This document shows, piece by piece, positions 1-8,549 of a stretch of DNA of 64,000 nt; positions within the stretch are counted from its first letter, which is position 1; every line of letters begins with the position of its first letter. The notes beneath the pieces are model-generated. The model saw nothing but the letters and a program-made list of their open reading frames with translations. It searched no databases and was not told the origin of the DNA. Made by a program: the position numbers and the translations under genes. Origin of the DNA: an uncultured bacterium (GTDB taxonomy: Bacteria; Bacteroidota; Bacteroidia; Chitinophagales; Chitinophagaceae); assembly GCA_903920455.1 (NCBI GenBank), contig CAIXLY010000035.1, forward strand, positions 30,490-94,489. Direction: 5' to 3'.

Positions 1-17
1 ATGCGTTTGATTGGTGA

Positions 18-2981
18 TTAGAATCCGATGGACAGGCCAACAGTTGTTTGAATGAGTGCTGGATATTGGGCGCCGACAAGTGCAGTACCCGTTATTTCAG
101 GATCGAAACTTCGGTACTTGGTTTTTGTCCACCAGTTCTGACCTTGAACAAAGATTCTTGCAGAACGAATATTAGCTTTAGACAAGAACTTGGTGTTGAA
201 CGTATAGCCAAGAGTTACGTTACGCAATCTCCAGAAGCTGCCATCCTCTAAGAATCTTGTGGTTTCAGAAATAAAAGGATTTCTTGGCCCATAATCAGTT
301 GCACTAGATGATGACCTTGGCACGTCTGTAATTTGACCCGGTGCTGTCCACTCACGAAGAAGTGTTGCATCCATATTATCATAAAAATAGGATGGGTTGG
401 TAACGTTTATTCTATCGTTGTTGTAAAGAAAACGCTTGAGGAAGAAGTTGAGTTGAGCACTCAGGTCAATGCCTTTATAGCTCCAACTACTTGTCAGCCC
501 CCCAAACCAAGGAGCATCTGAAGTGCCCTGGTAAGTGGCATCATCTGGCGAGAATACCATCGTGGTGGTACCATCTTTCTTTAAGTACTGTGAATTTCCG
601 TTTGCAGGATTTACTCCAGCATATGGAACATAATAGTGCGTATTAAGAGGGTATCCTTCTTTCAGGATTATATTTCCAGAGACAACAGAGTCAGTTGGTA
701 AATCAACGATTCTGTTTTTATTATATGTGAGGTTGCCTCCAATTGTCCATGTAAAATTCTTTGTTTTAATGATATCTCCACGAAGAGACAATTCAATACC
801 ACTATTTTTTACACTGCCGAAGTTACTCGGCACGCTACTGAAACCGCTGATTGAAGGATCTATAGGAAGTGAATAAAATAATTCAGTTGTTGTCCGATCA
901 TATATCTCAATAGTACCACTCAACCTTCTGTTGAGAACCGCAAAATCCAACCCAAAGTTGGTTGTTTTGTTGGCTTCCCAACGGTAATCAAGATTACCTG
1001 CGGAGGATGGTGTCCAACCGGTCACCCCTGCATAAGAAGAACGCCCGAATAATGGAAGCGGGAAATCGCCTGCAGCAGTTATGTTATTACCCGTTGTACC
1101 AATACTTGCACGAAAACGAAGGTCGTTAATGAACAAAAGATTAGCCATAAATTTTTCGTCTGAAACAACCCAGGTTGCTCCTACAGATCCAAAATTTGCA
1201 AATCGATTGTTGACTCCAAAACGGGAAGAGCCGTCACGACGACCTACCAATGTCAAGAAGTACTTAGCATCATACCCGTAATTGAAAATTCCAAAATAAG
1301 ACAGTAGTCCATTCGCTGTTCCAGTACCACCTACAGTGGGTATGAATGTTGGGTTTGCGGCACTGCCTGCAGTGATACCCGCTTCATTTGTAAATCCGTT
1401 GGTGAATCCATAGCCAGTGAAGTTGAATCTGCGGTAATCACTTTTAACGGCTTCTGTGAAAACTCCACCCTCAACTTCATGCTTTCCAAAAGTTCTTTTA
1501 TAGTTTAAAGAAGTGGTACCAGTGTAGCGGAATGCGCGGTTGCTTTCTTTGTATAGGATACCCGTTTTAGATTGACCACCAGAAGTCAGAGGATCTGTAA
1601 ACTGACTATATTCCCCTTGAGCGTAATCAAGTCCCCAATTTGTTCTTGCATTTAATCCCTTAAGAAAAGGAAAATGATATTCAAGATAGCTGGAAGCAAC
1701 AGTCTTGATCTGCAAATTATTATTATAATTTTCAAAGAGCTCCATGGCACCATTGGGCTGATAAGAATACAGCAAACCAGGGCCGCCATATTGCTGATAA
1801 TCTTTTGTATTGGGGTCGAAATCTCTTTCATAGGGATTAGACCAACGAACAGCATTGAGCGGAGTATTCAAATAGGTATCTCCTTCCGCAGTTCTTTTGA
1901 TTTTAGACCAACCAGATTGAAGGTTGATTCCAAAGCGCCAATTTTTTATTGTATTGTCGACATTTACACGAGCGGTATAACGCTTCATTCCAGTAGTCTT
2001 TACGATACCTTCTTGATCCATATAAGACAAAGAAGCAAAGAACTTAGAGGTCTGGGTACCACCAGAAGCATTAATCATGTGCTGATGCGTAATGCCTCTT
2101 TGAAATAAGGCATCTTTCCAGCTAAAGTTTACTTTACGTAAGCTATCAGCGAAGTCATCTTCCCATCCGTAAGGATTACCCCTTTGTAACTCGTATGTAA
2201 CTTTTTGATCACTATTCATAACCACAAGACGATCTTCAGGAAGATCACTTACACCATATTGCGCATCATAATTCAATTGAAGTTGACCAACACGTCCACG
2301 GCGTGTAGTGATTACAATAACACCATTGGCACCACGTGATCCGTACATTGCCGTTGCAACCGCGTCTTTCAATATCTCAACACGATCAAAGTCACCTTGA
2401 TTAAGTGTTGCGAAATCACCAGCAGCAATTTCAATGCCATCCATTATATATAAAGGTGTATTACCGCCACTTATTGAACCATTGCCGCGGATCCGCACTG
2501 AGGCAGATGCGCCAGGCTGACCACTACCAGCAACAACTGCAACTCCAGCAGCCTGACCTTGTATGGCTTGGTCAAACGAACCAAAAGGTTGTTTACGAAT
2601 TTCTTGTGTGGGAGCTGTTGCAATTGCACCAGAAAATTTCTTACGCTGAATTGTTGTGTAACCAGTTACCACAACTTCGGAAACGCTGTTAGCAGAAGCT
2701 GCTGATAAACTGATTGAAAGTGGAGCGCCCGTTAGTTTTACCGACATGTCCTCAAATCCGATTGAGGAGATTGATATAGAAGTCGCTGAAGCAGGCACAG
2801 AGATGGTGAACTCACCATTTGCATTGGTTGCGCCAATTGATTTCCCCCCTACACTTATTGTAGCACCTGAAACAGGTCCGCCGCTAGACTCAGTTACCTT
2901 GCCGCTAACAGTTTTGTTTTGAGCGAATGAGGTTGCTATGAAAAGTAACGACATTACCAGTAGTGATAGGATTTTTCTCAT
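18..2981 (-). CDS. SusC/RagA-family TonB-dependent outer-membrane transporter
   Basis: Outer-membrane TonB-linked transporter of the SusC/RagA class, which normally works with a SusD-type lipoprotein to import oligosaccharides or other large ligands. It has 987 residues, the usual family length. Residues 1-20 form a signal peptide (ending TSFA, then Q). About 21-110 is the carboxypeptidase-regulatory-like beta-sandwich domain (NANGEF). A TonB-box-like SEVVVTGY follows, then the plug with PLYIMDGIEI and GVIVITTRRG, then a beta-barrel ending in Phe. The SusD partner would be the next gene on this strand, but the window ends 17 bases beyond the stop, so it cannot be seen. The substrate cannot be inferred. 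No clear TAnnTTTG box was found upstream; a hairpin at 3018-3043 lies in the leader. Confidence 0.93.
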   Translation of the reverse strand: MRKILSLLVMSLLFIATSFAQNKTVSGKVTESSGGPVSGATISVGGKSIGATNANGEFTISVPASATSISISSIGFEDMSVKLTGAPLSISLSAASANSVSEVVVTGYTTIQRKKFSGAIATAPTQEIRKQPFGSFDQAIQGQAAGVAVVAGSGQPGASASVRIRGNGSISGGNTPLYIMDGIEIAAGDFATLNQGDFDRVEILKDAVATAMYGSRGANGVIVITTRRGRVGQLQLNYDAQYGVSDLPEDRLVVMNSDQKVTYELQRGNPYGWEDDFADSLRKVNFSWKDALFQRGITHQHMINASGGTQTSKFFASLSYMDQEGIVKTTGMKRYTARVNVDNTIKNWRFGINLQSGWSKIKRTAEGDTYLNTPLNAVRWSNPYERDFDPNTKDYQQYGGPGLLYSYQPNGAMELFENYNNNLQIKTVASSYLEYHFPFLKGLNARTNWGLDYAQGEYSQFTDPLTSGGQSKTGILYKESNRAFRYTGTTSLNYKRTFGKHEVEGGVFTEAVKSDYRRFNFTGYGFTNGFTNEAGITAGSAANPTFIPTVGGTGTANGLLSYFGIFNYGYDAKYFLTLVGRRDGSSRFGVNNRFANFGSVGATWVVSDEKFMANLLFINDLRFRASIGTTGNNITAAGDFPLPLFGRSSYAGVTGWTPSSAGNLDYRWEANKTTNFGLDFAVLNRRLSGTIEIYDRTTTELFYSLPIDPSISGFSSVPSNFGSVKNSGIELSLRGDIIKTKNFTWTIGGNLTYNKNRIVDLPTDSVVSGNIILKEGYPLNTHYYVPYAGVNPANGNSQYLKKDGTTTMVFSPDDATYQGTSDAPWFGGLTSSWSYKGIDLSAQLNFFLKRFLYNNDRINVTNPSYFYDNMDATLLREWTAPGQITDVPRSSSSATDYGPRNPFISETTRFLEDGSFWRLRNVTLGYTFNTKFLSKANIRSARIFVQGQNWWTKTKYRSFDPEITGTALVGAQYPALIQTTVGLSIGF

Positions 2982-3017
2982 GTAGTCTATAGTTTTGAAA
3001 TTATGTTGATCTGCAAA

Positions 3018-3048
3018 AACTCAATTCTTTATACAATTGAGTTCAGAA
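3018..3048 (-). terminator. Candidate intrinsic terminator (minus strand)
   Basis: A perfect 9-bp stem (AACTCAATT, 3018-3026, with AATTGAGTT, 3035-3043) has an 8-nt loop and, read on the minus strand, is followed by a run of five T. It lies about 170 bases past the stop of the metallopeptidase gene and 37 bases before the SusC start. It could end the former or attenuate the latter. Confidence 0.45.
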
Positions 3049-3084
3049 GGTTTGCCCCCTGATTTTCAAAGAAAACGTTAATTC

Positions 3085-3249
3085 ATGCCAAATATTGCTG
3101 ACCCAGATAAAATAAAAATTGATACTGCCATTGGGCGGAGTCGTAGAATCCAAAAAATCCTCGACTGTTTCAATGCTCAGCCAAGGGTTCGCTACAACCA
3201 AAGGCTAAAAAATGATGTTAGTCGCGATCCCTATTCCCTAAAAAGATGA
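3085..3249 (+). CDS. Possible small hypothetical protein (54 aa)
   Basis: An ATG-started 54-residue frame fills the otherwise empty gap between SusC and the metallopeptidase and overlaps the latter's 3' end by 32 bases on the opposite strand. The product is basic and mixed in composition (it contains RRIQKILDCF and ends SRDPYSLKR), with no signal peptide or membrane segment. I do not recognise a family. Nothing except the open frame and plausible composition supports it. It may be chance, or a remnant of a longer gene. Confidence 0.2.
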   Translation: MPNIADPDKIKIDTAIGRSRRIQKILDCFNAQPRVRYNQRLKNDVSRDPYSLKR

Positions 3250-3903
3250 GAGTATATTGAACTAGGGTAACCAGATAAGCAATTGCCGCAACAACATAGG
3301 TCATCGCAGCCCATTTAAGCGCTTCCTTGGCCATGTTATGCTCTGAAAGGGTGGCAACCCCGGAAGATTCCAGCCAAATAAGGGCCCTTTTGCTGGCGTC
3401 GAACTCAACGGGGAGGGTGATCAAAGAAAATACTGTTGTGAGTGCAAAAAGAATGATTCCAGCGAGAAGAAGCCCGGGAAAACGTTAATTAAGGGTATTT
3501 CAGCCAGTAAACCCAGCTGAATGAGCATGGCACTAACCTGAACTATAGGCACCATCCTGCTCCTGAACATGAGCCAAGGGTATGCTCTGACGTGCTGAAC
3601 GGCATGCCCGCACTCATGGGAGGCCACTCTAGCAGCTGCAATGCTAGGATGATGGTACAACTCAGGGCTGAGACTGACCGTCTTGCTAATGGGGTTGTAA
3701 TGATCTGAAAGAAACCCCTCCCCTGAAACGACCCTAACATCGTAAATTCCGTTCTCATGAAGCATGCGCTCGGCTACCTCTTTCCCAGAGAGATGAGATG
3801 CCAGGGGTACTGCCCCAAACTGCTTGAATTTCGACTTCAACCTGAAGGGAACCAACATGCCAATTCCTACAAACATTAAAGAAACCAAGCAAATAGAGCC
3901 CAT
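3218..3903 (-). pseudogene. YugP-type neutral zinc metallopeptidase, split by a -1 frameshift
   Basis: Membrane-anchored zinc metallopeptidase of the YugP/Zn_peptidase_2 family. The first part (from the ATG at 3903) has an N-terminal membrane segment, the family pattern FRLKSKFKQFG..PLASHLSGKEVAERML, and the zinc motif HECGH. The second part (3218 to about 3475) carries the conserved ITLPVEFDASKRALIWLE and ALKWAAMTYVVAA segments. Reading through GTTTTCCCGGGC at about 3473-3478, the frame must shift by -1 (one base missing in CCC GGG) to give the expected VFPGLLLAGIILFALTTVFS. With that base restored, the gene would encode 228 residues, the usual family length, with no other damage. The cause may be a recent inactivating deletion or a sequencing/assembly error at a short homopolymer. 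No classic slippery heptamer is seen. Confidence 0.85.
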
Positions 3904-4034
3904 AGATCTTTTTTAAAAAATTAAGGAGGGTTTAGTGAAAGAGCTGTAAAAAAATAATTTTGTCGGGATTTTGACAAGTCGCATTTATTGCATCGCAAGT
4001 CATTGTAAATCAGTTATTTATTATAGCATCTGTT

Positions 4035-4053
4035 GAGGCCAAAAAGCCTCTTT
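4035..4053 (+). terminator. Weak terminator-like hairpin
   Basis: GAGGC (4035-4039) pairs with GCCTC (4046-4050) around a CAAAAA loop, followed by only TTT. There is no rightward gene upstream. Confidence 0.3.
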
Positions 4054-4110
4054 ACTACTAATATGGGGGGCTAAATTTATTCACAAAGGGAAAAATTAAT
4101 TTTGTACTGT

Positions 4111-4193
4111 GGGAGCAATTTGTAATTTAGTGGAAGAATTTAATGGGTTAGTAAGTACTGAAGGGTCAGCTTTTGCTGGCCCTTTGGTTTTTT
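4111..4193 (+). ncRNA. Candidate small RNA upstream of radA
   Basis: About 83 bases between a Bacteroidetes -7-like box (TAATTTTG, 4097-4104) and a strong rightward terminator (stem 4161-4170/4175-4184, then a T-run ending at 4193). No protein is encoded here and the terminator has no other gene to serve. It could be an independent small RNA or an attenuated leader of radA. A -33 TTG at the right distance is not visible, which weakens the promoter. No known RNA family was recognised. Confidence 0.3.
4161..4193 (+). terminator. Intrinsic terminator upstream of radA
   Basis: AAGGGTCAGC (4161-4170) pairs with GCTGGCCCTT (4175-4184), with one T-G wobble and a TTTT loop, followed by TGGTTTTTT. 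This is a textbook intrinsic terminator, 98 bases before the radA start. Confidence 0.7.
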
Positions 4194-4291
4194 AGAAAGG
4201 TTGTTTTTTCATCAAGACATTTTCGTCAAAATACAATACCAAAAGCGAAGGTTCGCAAAAGTTTTCTGCACCGGTTCTTTACCTTTAACGA

Positions 4292-5656
4292 ATGAGCAAA
4301 ATAAAGAAAGCATTCTTTTGCAAAAACTGCGGATACGAATCTCCAAAATGGTCAGGAAAATGTCCTGCATGCAATGAATGGAATACGTTCACAGAAGAAA
4401 TCATCCACAAAGAAACTTCAAGTCAAAAAGAAAACTGGAAAGAAACACAATCAGGGCAATCAAAAAGTGTTGTACTACACGAAGTAATATCCAAGGAAGG
4501 TGAAAGAATTATAACGAAAGATCAAGAATTAAATCGTGTACTTGGAGGAGGAATCGTTCCTGGAAGTTTGGTGCTCGTTGCGGGAGAACCCGGGATTGGT
4601 AAGTCAACTTTATTTTTACAAGATGCGTTGATGATGAATGAACTTCGCATACTCTACATCAGCGGAGAAGAAAGTGAACAGCAAATTAAAATGCGCGCAA
4701 ATCGCATCAATGTTTCTCACGATGAATTCTATCTACTCACTGAAACATCGACCCAGAGCATATTTCAAGAGATAAAAAAAATAAAACCTCAGCTTGTTAT
4801 CATCGACTCAATACAAACTTTACAATCTCCTTACATCGATTCTTCACCAGGAACAATATCACAAATAAGAGAATGTACATCTGAGTTTCAACGCTTCGCA
4901 AAAGAAACACAAACACCTGTTATATTAATAGGACACATCACAAAAGATGGCAGCATTGCTGGACCGAAACTTCTTGAGCACATGGTGGATACTGTCTTGC
5001 AATTTGAAGGAGATCAACACTATGCCTACAGAATTCTTCGCACCACAAAAAATAGATTTGGGTCCACCGCTGAACTTGGGATTTATGAAATGACTGGAGT
5101 AGGCATGAAGCCGGTAGAAAATCCATCAGACATTCTTATCAACCAAAAAGAAGAACAACTTAGCGGTATTGCAATCGGTGCAACTATGGAAGGATTGAGA
5201 CCATTGCTCATAGAAGTTCAAGCACTTGTTACTCCATCTGTTTACGGAACACCTCAGCGAACTGCAAGCGGATTTGATCTCAGAAGGCTTCAATTGCTCC
5301 TTGCCGTACTGGAAAAAAGAGGTGGTTTTCACTTCGGCACAAAAGATGTTTTTGTGAATATTGCAGGCGGACTCAAAATAGAGGACCCGGCAATTGACCT
5401 TGCCATGGTCTTTGCCTTACTGAGCTCCTATGAGGACATCCCCCTGTCCCAAAAGACCTGTTTTGCAGGGGAAGTTGGGCTTAGCGGAGAGATTAGGGCA
5501 GTAAATCGGGTAGATCAAAGAATCTCAGAGGCAGAAAAACTGGGTTTCGAGAATATTGTCATCAGCAAATACAATAGAAAATCAGAATCTCACAATGGAA
5601 TCAAGACTACCTCCGTAGCCCTAGTAGAAGAAGTATACAGAACAATATTCAAATAA
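4292..5656 (+). CDS. radA: DNA repair protein RadA
   Basis: RadA (Sms), a RecA-like ATPase that processes recombination intermediates and promotes branch migration. 454 residues, full length. It has an N-terminal zinc finger with Cys10, Cys13, Cys24 and Cys27, Walker A GEPGIGKST at 98-106, the RadA signature KNRFG near residue 255, and a C-terminal Lon-protease-like domain. The ATG follows TTTACCTTTAACG, which resembles a -7 box placed directly before the start. The comF gene begins 9 bases after the stop, so the two are probably co-transcribed. Confidence 0.97.
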   Translation: MSKIKKAFFCKNCGYESPKWSGKCPACNEWNTFTEEIIHKETSSQKENWKETQSGQSKSVVLHEVISKEGERIITKDQELNRVLGGGIVPGSLVLVAGEPGIGKSTLFLQDALMMNELRILYISGEESEQQIKMRANRINVSHDEFYLLTETSTQSIFQEIKKIKPQLVIIDSIQTLQSPYIDSSPGTISQIRECTSEFQRFAKETQTPVILIGHITKDGSIAGPKLLEHMVDTVLQFEGDQHYAYRILRTTKNRFGSTAELGIYEMTGVGMKPVENPSDILINQKEEQLSGIAIGATMEGLRPLLIEVQALVTPSVYGTPQRTASGFDLRRLQLLLAVLEKRGGFHFGTKDVFVNIAGGLKIEDPAIDLAMVFALLSSYEDIPLSQKTCFAGEVGLSGEIRAVNRVDQRISEAEKLGFENIVISKYNRKSESHNGIKTTSVALVEEVYRTIFK

Positions 5657-5665
5657 AAGGGGTAG

Positions 5666-6367
5666 ATGAGACACCTGGCTCGTGAGGCTTATGAGTCAAT
5701 CATTCATTTATTCTACCCAAGCATCTGCTTTGGATGCCAGAATGAAATCATAGAAGGGGATGAAATGCTTTGCATATCATGTCTTCAATCTCTCCCTTAT
5801 ACATCGTTTGAAACGATAGAAAACAATCCAGTTTCAACGCTTTTCTGGGGGAGATGCAAGATCATAAATGCCTTTAGCACGTTCTACTTTATCGAACAAA
5901 CTCCATTGCAAAAAATTATTCATCAAATTAAATACAAAAACGAAGAAAACTTAGGCGTTTACATGGGGCAACTCATGGGATACAAGATTGAAGCAATTAA
6001 AAGAAACATAGCGGTCGACTTATGTATCCCCATGCCACTGCATCCAACAAAAGAACGAGAGCGAGGATATAACCAATCAGCACTGCTTACAAAAGGAATC
6101 GAAGAGGCCACAGGAATTCCGACAAAGCTGAACACGCTCACTAGAAAAACACATACAAGCTCTCAGACAAAAAAGACTCGAATTGAAAGATGGATGAATG
6201 TTGAAAATATATTTGACATCAATGATCCAAATGAAATAAAGGGTAAGCATGTTTTATTAGTAGACGATGTAATTACTACTGGGGCTTCAATAGAAGCCTG
6301 CATAAACGTGCTGCTTGCAAACCAAGCAGCCGGAGTATCAGTGGCCAGTCTTGCTTATACAATCTAA
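5666..6367 (+). CDS. comF: ComF family phosphoribosyltransferase-like protein
   Basis: ComF/GntX family protein linked to DNA uptake and recombination in competent bacteria; the exact biochemical role is not settled. 233 residues, normal length. The N-terminal zinc ribbon has Cys21, Cys24, Cys36 and Cys39. The C-terminal phosphoribosyltransferase domain has the PRPP-loop motif VLLVDDVITTGAS near residues 195-207. The preceding CIPMPLHPTKERERGYNQS segment is typical of the family. It is 9 bases downstream of radA, which fits a shared role in handling single-stranded or incoming DNA. Confidence 0.92.
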   Translation: MRHLAREAYESIIHLFYPSICFGCQNEIIEGDEMLCISCLQSLPYTSFETIENNPVSTLFWGRCKIINAFSTFYFIEQTPLQKIIHQIKYKNEENLGVYMGQLMGYKIEAIKRNIAVDLCIPMPLHPTKERERGYNQSALLTKGIEEATGIPTKLNTLTRKTHTSSQTKKTRIERWMNVENIFDINDPNEIKGKHVLLVDDVITTGASIEACINVLLANQAAGVSVASLAYTI

Positions 6368-6424
6368 AAGGAAATCATTCTTTTGTTATGCTTTAGTGTT
6401 AAATTTGACATACAATTCTATTTT

Positions 6425-6943
6425 ATGATCAGACTAATCATTCTTATTTCATTCGCCATGTTCACATCCGCAAATACTTCAATTCATCAATTTAAGGTCC
6501 CTTCAATCGATGGAAAGACAATTGATTTTTCAAAGTTTAAAGGAAAGAAAATTCTTATTGTAAATACAGCATCTGAATGTGGCTATACACCGCAGTATGC
6601 AGATCTTGAGCGACTATACAAAGCACACGGAAGTAAACTTGTAATTGTTGGATTCCCTGCAAACAATTTCGGTGGACAAGAACCAGGCTCAAATGCTGAA
6701 ATAAAAGACTTCTGCCAGAAAAATTATGGGGTAAGTTTCATCATGGCAGAAAAAGTTTCTGTTAAAGGATCAGACATTCACCCACTATTCAGCTGGCTTA
6801 CAAAAAAAGCGGCCAATGGTGTGATGGATGCAGAGATCAAATGGAATTTCACTAAATTTCTTCTTGATGAAAAAGGCCAACTCATAAAAGTATTCCCAAG
6901 TGGCGTAAATCCGATGAGTGAGGAGATTACGAAAATGCTTTAA
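6425..6943 (+). CDS. Glutathione peroxidase-family thiol peroxidase, exported
   Basis: GPx/BtuE-type peroxidase that reduces hydroperoxides using thiols. From the ATG at 6425 it has 172 residues. A short hydrophobic signal sequence (1-16) is followed by the thioredoxin fold. The peroxidatic residue is Cys52 in NTASECGYT, so it is Cys-dependent and not a selenoprotein. The Gln (FGGQEPG) and Trp-Asn (IKWNFTKF) of the catalytic tetrad are present. A longer frame starts at a TTG at 6383, but a TAAATTTG -7-like box at 6400-6407 and the signal peptide favour 6425. The inverted repeat 6948-7138 begins right after the stop. Confidence 0.92.
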   Translation: MIRLIILISFAMFTSANTSIHQFKVPSIDGKTIDFSKFKGKKILIVNTASECGYTPQYADLERLYKAHGSKLVIVGFPANNFGGQEPGSNAEIKDFCQKNYGVSFIMAEKVSVKGSDIHPLFSWLTKKAANGVMDAEIKWNFTKFLLDEKGQLIKVFPSGVNPMSEEITKML

Positions 6944-6947
6944 ATAC

Positions 6948-7138
6948 AAGGTTGAGGGAGGTTTAGAGAGGTTGAGAGAAGTTTAGGGGTTTAGATGTTT
7001 AGTGGAATAGATTGTAAATTCAACTTAGGTGCTAATAGAATCAAGTTCCATAAGAGAACCTAAATAAATTAATCATAGAATTACTAAACGCCTAAACAAC
7101 TAAACTTCTCTCAACCTCTCTAAACCTCCCTTAACCTT
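6948..7138. repeat. Long polypurine inverted repeat (GTTTAG type)
   Basis: Two 55-base arms, 6948-7002 and 7084-7138, are reverse complements at 50 of 55 positions and enclose an 81-base spacer. The left arm is purine-rich, built of GTTGAGGGAG / GTTTAGAGAG-like decamers; the right arm is its pyrimidine-rich mirror. It begins 4 bases after the peroxidase stop and ends 11 bases before the holB start. Transcribed, it would form a very stable hairpin. The same units recur at many other sites in the window. Confidence 0.9.
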
Positions 7139-7149
7139 ACCTTTACCCC

Positions 7150-8340
7150 ATGCAATTCAGTGAAATATTCGGGCATACTGCAGAGAAGGAAAAACTCGTC
7201 AGCTTAGTAGCCAACAACAGGTTAAGTCATGCCCTATTGTTTTTATCTAAAGAGGGAAGCGGAGCACTTGAACTGGCCATTGCCCTTGCTCAGTATATTG
7301 TATGTGAAAGAAATAAACCTGGAAACAAAAGTAGTGAAGCCTCCTTATTTGGAGAAGAGGCCCCCTCAACATTCCTAAACGACGCCTGCGGCAATTGCGC
7401 ATCGTGCAGAAGGGCGTCTGGACTAATACATCCTGATATTCATTTTTCATTTCCAACAATTATCAAGACTTCCGGAGAAAAACCCGTTTCAAGCGACTTC
7501 ATCACGGAGTGGCGAAGCTTCGTACAACAAACTCCATTTGGAAATGCCTATGATTGGCTGCAATCTATAGGCGCTGAAAATAAGCAAGGAAATATCACAG
7601 TGCATGAATGTGAAGACATCTTAAGAAAACTGAGCTTAAAGAGTTTTGAAAGTGGTTACAAGATCTTGATTCAATGGATGCCAGAATATCTCGGCGCATC
7701 AGGAAACAAGCTACTGAAGCTCATTGAAGAACCTCCCGCAAATACACTATTCATCTTTGTAGCAGAAGACGAATCAAAAATACTGCCAACCATCCTCTCA
7801 AGAACCCAACTCGTTAAGTTCAATCGGCTGGAGTCTAGGGATGTACAAGATTGGCTAATCACAAAACAAGCAGTGCCCAAAGAAAAAGCAATCCAAATTG
7901 CCTCAATGGCAAATGGCAACTTGAGGGAGGCATTTCAACTGCTTCATCAGGCTGATGAAGACTGGCAGGAGATGCTCAGAGAATGGCTTAACGCCATCCT
8001 AAAAAATGGGCCCCCTGCACAAATCAAATGGGTAGATGAAACCAGCAAACTGGGAAGGGAGAAACAAAAGCAGTTCGTAGCCTATTTTATTCATCTGTTG
8101 TCGATTGCCGTTCATCTGGCAAATCAAGGAACCGCTCCTGATGTAGATGAGAAGGAGCTTGATTTTGCCAATCGCCTTCTCCGCCTAGCAGCTACCGAAC
8201 AACTCGAGGCCATAGTCCATCAGCTGGATAAAGCAATCTATCAAATTGAAAGAAACGCCAATGCCAAGATGCTTTTCATGGCGCTGACCATCAAAATTTA
8301 TCATATAATAAGAGATAAAACTGTAATTTTAGCAAACTGA
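7150..8340 (+). CDS. holB: DNA polymerase III, delta' subunit
   Basis: Clamp-loader subunit delta' (HolB) of the replicative polymerase. 396 residues. It has the AAA+ start FSEIFGHTAEKEKLVSLV..NRLSHALLF, a P-loop position reading KEGSGALELA that lacks the catalytic Lys-Thr (as in other ATPase-dead delta' subunits), a zinc-binding CGNCASCRRA segment near residue 80, and the sensor-like SRTQLVKF. It is followed by ricT on the same strand, the usual Bacteroidetes pairing. The 209-base gap after it contains no gene, only a short hairpin (8513-8529) just before ricT. Confidence 0.93.
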   Translation: MQFSEIFGHTAEKEKLVSLVANNRLSHALLFLSKEGSGALELAIALAQYIVCERNKPGNKSSEASLFGEEAPSTFLNDACGNCASCRRASGLIHPDIHFSFPTIIKTSGEKPVSSDFITEWRSFVQQTPFGNAYDWLQSIGAENKQGNITVHECEDILRKLSLKSFESGYKILIQWMPEYLGASGNKLLKLIEEPPANTLFIFVAEDESKILPTILSRTQLVKFNRLESRDVQDWLITKQAVPKEKAIQIASMANGNLREAFQLLHQADEDWQEMLREWLNAILKNGPPAQIKWVDETSKLGREKQKQFVAYFIHLLSIAVHLANQGTAPDVDEKELDFANRLLRLAATEQLEAIVHQLDKAIYQIERNANAKMLFMALTIKIYHIIRDKTVILAN

Positions 8341-8549
8341 CACGTGATGAGGACTGGATGGAGCGCGGTGGATCTCTGAAGAACAATTGCATAATTAGTA
8401 GTGAATATATAAAGAAGCGGCAGGTCGTTTTGTGATTTTTTGTTTTGCACATTGATTTTCCTACCTAGATCCTCCCCAATTTCTCATCTCATTTTTTGAA
8501 CAATCGACTCGATACTCTTTAACAGAGTACCCGGCACAAATATGTTAAT

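Larger units (their letters stand above)
3904..4291. other. Gene-free 388-bp stretch with orphan structures
   Basis: No convincing reading frame on either strand between the metallopeptidase start and radA. It holds two rightward terminator-like hairpins (4035-4053 and 4161-4193) although no rightward gene lies upstream, and a TAATTTTG box at 4097-4104. A short purine-rich fragment at about 3922-3942 (aaggagggtttag) resembles the dispersed repeat family described elsewhere. Confidence 0.5.

Noticed and set aside
1674..2108. Long rightward frame antisense to the SusC gene
   Set aside because: The Ile-rich product has no family features and the opposite strand is a well-supported transporter.
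3421..3490. Programmed -1 frameshift as the normal way to make the metallopeptidase
   Set aside because: No XXXYYYZ slippery heptamer or downstream pseudoknot is evident, and homologues are recalled as single frames.
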